6,167 bases of DNA. It comes from an uncultured Gammaproteobacteria bacterium. GTDB lineage: Bacteria; Pseudomonadota; Gammaproteobacteria; UBA9214. This document shows positions 3,682 to 6,167 of this stretch, one piece after another. Under the pieces are notes generated by a model. That model saw only the letters and a list, made by a program, of their open reading frames with translations. It ran no database searches and had not been told where the DNA came from. Each line of letters opens with the position of its first letter. The first letter of the stretch is position 1. A program made the translations under genes and the position numbers. The DNA lies in contig CAJQPV010000038.1 of the NCBI GenBank assembly GCA_905480305.1, positions 1-6,167 on the forward strand. Reading direction: 5' to 3'.

Positions 3682-6167
3682 ATGAACAACAGCTTTGAAA
3701 CCCGTCAAACACTGGATGTCGGGGATAAGTCATATGAAATTTTCAGTCTGCGCAAACTCAGCGAGACGCACGATATTTCCCGCCTGCCCTGCACGCTGAA
3801 GATCTTACTGGAAAATCTGCTACGCCATGAAGATGGCAAGACCGTTACAACAAGTGACATAGAGGCATTGATTAACTGGGACCCGCAGGCGGAACCGGAT
3901 TGCGAGATTGCCTTCCGCCCTGCCCGCGTACTGATGCAGGACTTTACCGGGGTACCCGCGATTGTCGATCTGGCCGCCATGCGTGATGCCATGAAAGCAC
4001 TGGGCGGCGATCCGGACAAGATTAATCCGTTGCAGTCAGCCGAACTGGTTATTGACCACTCCGTACAGGTTGACAGCTTTGGTTCGAAAGATGCCATGGA
4101 CCTCAACAGCGAACTTGAATACCAGCGTAACCAGGAGCGCTACAGTTTTCTGAAATGGGGCCAGAAGGCCTTCTCCAATTTCCAGGTGGTTCCGCCCGAC
4201 ACCGGTATTGTGCACCAGGTAAATCTTGAACATCTTGCCCGGGTAGTTTTTGAAAATGAAAAGAACGGTGTCAAGCAGGCCTACCCCGATACGCTGGTAG
4301 GTACCGATTCGCATACCACCATGATCAACGGGCTTGGCGTGCTGGGTTGGGGTGTCGGTGGTATTGAAGCGGAAGCGGCCATGCTGGGCCAGCCGATTTC
4401 CATGCTGATTCCACAGGTAGTGGGTTTTCGATTGCATGGCAAGCTGCCTGAAGGTGCAACAGCAACCGATCTGGTGCTGACCGTCGTGGAAGTGCTGCGT
4501 CAGAAAGGCGTGGTTGGTAAGTTTGTTGAATTTTATGGCGATGGCTTGAATCACCTGTCACTGGCTGACCGGGCAACCATTGCGAACATGGCACCTGAAT
4601 ACGGCGCTACCTGTGGTTTCTTCCCGGTTGATGAGGAAACACTGGCCTACCTCAAGCTGACCGGCCGCAGCGACAGCCGCATTGCGCTGGCCGAGTCCTA
4701 CTCGCGCGAACAGTTAATGTTCCGCGGTACTGAAACGGAGAACGCGGTCTATACCAGTACCATAGAACTGGATTTATCGAGTGTGGTACCCAGCCTGGCA
4801 GGCCCCAAGCGGCCCCAGGACCGTGTCGCGCTGACCGATATCAAGCCGCGCTTTCTGGAAGCACTGGAAACCATCAAGCAGGAAGGCAACATCAGCAGCC
4901 ATTCCGTCAAGACCGTTGTCAATGATCAGCCTGTAGAGCTGGGCGATGGCGCAGTCGTAATTGCCGCGATTACTTCCTGCACCAACACCTCTAATCCGTC
5001 TGTCATGGTGGCTGCCGGCCTGGTAGCCCGGAAAGCGGTGTCACTGGGTCTTGATGTAAAGCCCTGGGTCAAGACCTCGCTGGCTCCCGGCTCTCGTGTT
5101 GTAACCGCTTACCTCGAGCAGGCAGGATTGACCGAGGCATTGCAGACACTGGGGTTCCATACGGTGGGCTATGGTTGCACCACCTGTATCGGTAATTCCG
5201 GCCCGTTGCCTGCAGCCGTTTCCGAGGCAATACGTGAAGGTGACCTGAGCGTTTGTTCGGTGTTGTCGGGTAACCGTAATTTCGAAGGACGCGTACATGC
5301 AGAAGTGCGCATGAATTACCTCGCATCGCCACCGCTGGTGGTTGCCTATGCGCTGGCTGGCCGTATGGATATTGATTTGCAAACAGAGCCACTGGGGACC
5401 GAGCCGAACGGCAACCCGGTTTATCTGAAGGATATATGGCCTGATCAGAAAGAGATCCAGGCCGTCATTGATGCCAGTGTTAATGAAGATGAGTACCGCA
5501 GTACCTATGCGGAAGTGTTTAATGGTGAAACACGCTGGAATGTACTGGAATCACCGGAAGACAAACTCTACGAATGGCAAGCGGATTCTACCTACATACG
5601 CAAGCCGCCCTACTTTGAAGGTATGACCATGGAACCTGAGAAGCCAGCTGATATCAGGGCAGCCAGGGTACTCGCCTTGCTGGGTGACTCCGTGACGACC
5701 GACCATATCTCACCGGCTGGTGCCATCAAGGCAGACAGTCCTGCCGGCGATTATCTCAGGCAACATGGCGTGGCACAGGGCGATTTCAATTCACTGGGCT
5801 CACGCCGGGGCAATCACGAAGTCATGATGCGCGGGACCTTCGGGAATATTCGCCTGCGCAATAAACTGGCGCCTGGCACAGAAGGTGGTATCACCGTGCA
5901 CCAGCCAGGTGGCGAACAAATGAGTATCTTTGCTGCGTCACAGAGATATGCGCAAGAGAATGTGCCGCTGATCATACTGGCCGGCAAGGAATATGGCTCC
6001 GGTTCATCCCGGGACTGGGCTGCCAAGGGGCCGCGCTTGCTGGGTGTACGGGCAGTTATTGCCGAAAGCTACGAACGCATTCATCGCTCCAACCTGGTCG
6101 GTATGGGTATCTTGCCCCTGCAGTACCAGGACGGGGATACAGCCGCCAGTCTTGGCCTGACCGGTAC
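3682..6167 (+). CDS. acnA: Aconitate hydratase A (3' end beyond window)
   Basis: Aconitase interconverts citrate and isocitrate through cis-aconitate in the TCA and glyoxylate cycles, using a [4Fe-4S] cluster in the cytosol. 828 complete codons are visible; the E. coli protein has 891 residues, so only about the last 60 should be missing. The N-terminus (YEIFSLRKL, 18-26) is of the AcnA/IRP1 type, unlike AcnB. Conserved active-site stretches are HSVQVDSFG (126-134) and GTDSHTT (207-213). The cluster cysteines are C433 in [10 protein letters not shown], and C499 and C502 in [12 protein letters not shown]. The linker is followed by the swivelling domain 4 with [13 protein letters not shown] (668-680) and [14 protein letters not shown] (771-784), the latter holding the catalytic Ser (probably S775) and substrate-binding R777. 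No frameshift or missing residue is seen. It has its own ribosome binding site and promoter candidate, so it is likely transcribed apart from the operon. AcnD (2-methylcitrate pathway) is a less likely reading because the N-terminal region is AcnA-like. Confidence 0.96.
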   Translation, partial: MNNSFETRQTLDVGDKSYEIFSLRKLSETHDISRLPCTLKILLENLLRHEDGKTVTTSDIEALINWDPQAEPDCEIAFRPARVLMQDFTGVPAIVDLAAMRDAMKALGGDPDKINPLQSAELVIDHSVQVDSFGSKDAMDLNSELEYQRNQERYSFLKWGQKAFSNFQVVPPDTGIVHQVNLEHLARVVFENEKNGVKQAYPDTLVGTDSHTTMINGLGVLGWGVGGIEAEAAMLGQPISMLIPQVVGFRLHGKLPEGATATDLVLTVVEVLRQKGVVGKFVEFYGDGLNHLSLADRATIANMAPEYGATCGFFPVDEETLAYLKLTGRSDSRIALAESYSREQLMFRGTETENAVYTSTIELDLSSVVPSLAGPKRPQDRVALTDIKPRFLEALETIKQEGNISSHSVKTVVNDQPVELGDGAVVIAAITSCTNTSNPSVMVAAGLVARKAVSLGLDVKPWVKTSLAPGSRVVTAYLEQAGLTEALQTLGFHTVGYGCTTCIGNSGPLPAAVSEAIREGDLSVCSVLSGNRNFEGRVHAEVRMNYLASPPLVVAYALAGRMDIDLQTEPLGTEPNGNPVYLKDIWPDQKEIQAVIDASVNEDEYRSTYAEVFNGETRWNVLESPEDKLYEWQADSTYIRKPPYFEGMTMEPEKPADIRAARVLALLGDSVTTDHISPAGAIKADSPAGDYLRQHGVAQGDFNSLGSRRGNHEVMMRGTFGNIRLRNKLAPGTEGGITVHQPGGEQMSIFAASQRYAQENVPLIILAGKEYGSGSSRDWAAKGPRLLGVRAVIAESYERIHRSNLVGMGILPLQYQDGDTAASLGLTG

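Noticed and set aside
4036..4554. Long minus-strand open frame (172 codons) inside acnA
   Set aside because: The plus strand encodes an intact aconitase throughout, with all cluster and active-site motifs. The antisense frame is a shadow of its codon use.

Overview
The window looks like chromosomal DNA of a gammaproteobacterium outside the enterics. The central genes, nudJ, mnmA and hflD, follow the order known from Escherichia coli (nudJ-mnmA-hflD-purB). HflD is essentially a gammaproteobacterial protein. This lineage differs in two ways: an exported protein gene sits between nudJ and mnmA, and acnA rather than purB follows hflD. The base composition appears balanced to mildly GC-rich, and I saw no insertion sequence, phage gene, tRNA, rRNA or CRISPR array.

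Layout. Positions 1-554 on the minus strand hold the first 184 codons of a secreted or periplasmic protein of unknown function, cut by the left edge. Positions 555-805 are a divergent intergenic region with two TATAAT boxes, one per strand, and a small GC-rich patch with a short repeat and a hairpin. Positions 806-3575 are a four-gene operon on the plus strand in which every gene overlaps the next: nudJ (Nudix pyrophosphatase), an exported Cys/His/Asp protein, mnmA (tRNA 2-thiouridylase) and hflD. Positions 3576-3681 carry a TATAAT box and the ribosome binding site of acnA. Positions 3682-6167 are the first 828 codons of aconitase A, cut by the right edge.

How the genes work together. MnmA thiolates U34 of the tRNAs for Lys, Glu and Gln. 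NudJ cleans up pyrophosphorylated nucleotides and a thiamine precursor. HflD is a cytoplasmic, membrane-associated protein with an unclear housekeeping role. The four operon genes are probably translated by termination-reinitiation: two junctions share the same 8-base overlap with the form KTGAKTAA, and the third is a 4-base ATGA. AcnA is a separate TCA-cycle gene with its own promoter candidate and Shine-Dalgarno sequence.

The parts I cannot explain are the two exported proteins and the leader region between the divergent genes. I do not see a convincing new defence, mobile or regulatory system here. The best leads are the exported thiol-protein candidate locked into a tRNA-modification operon and the possible leaderless start of nudJ.
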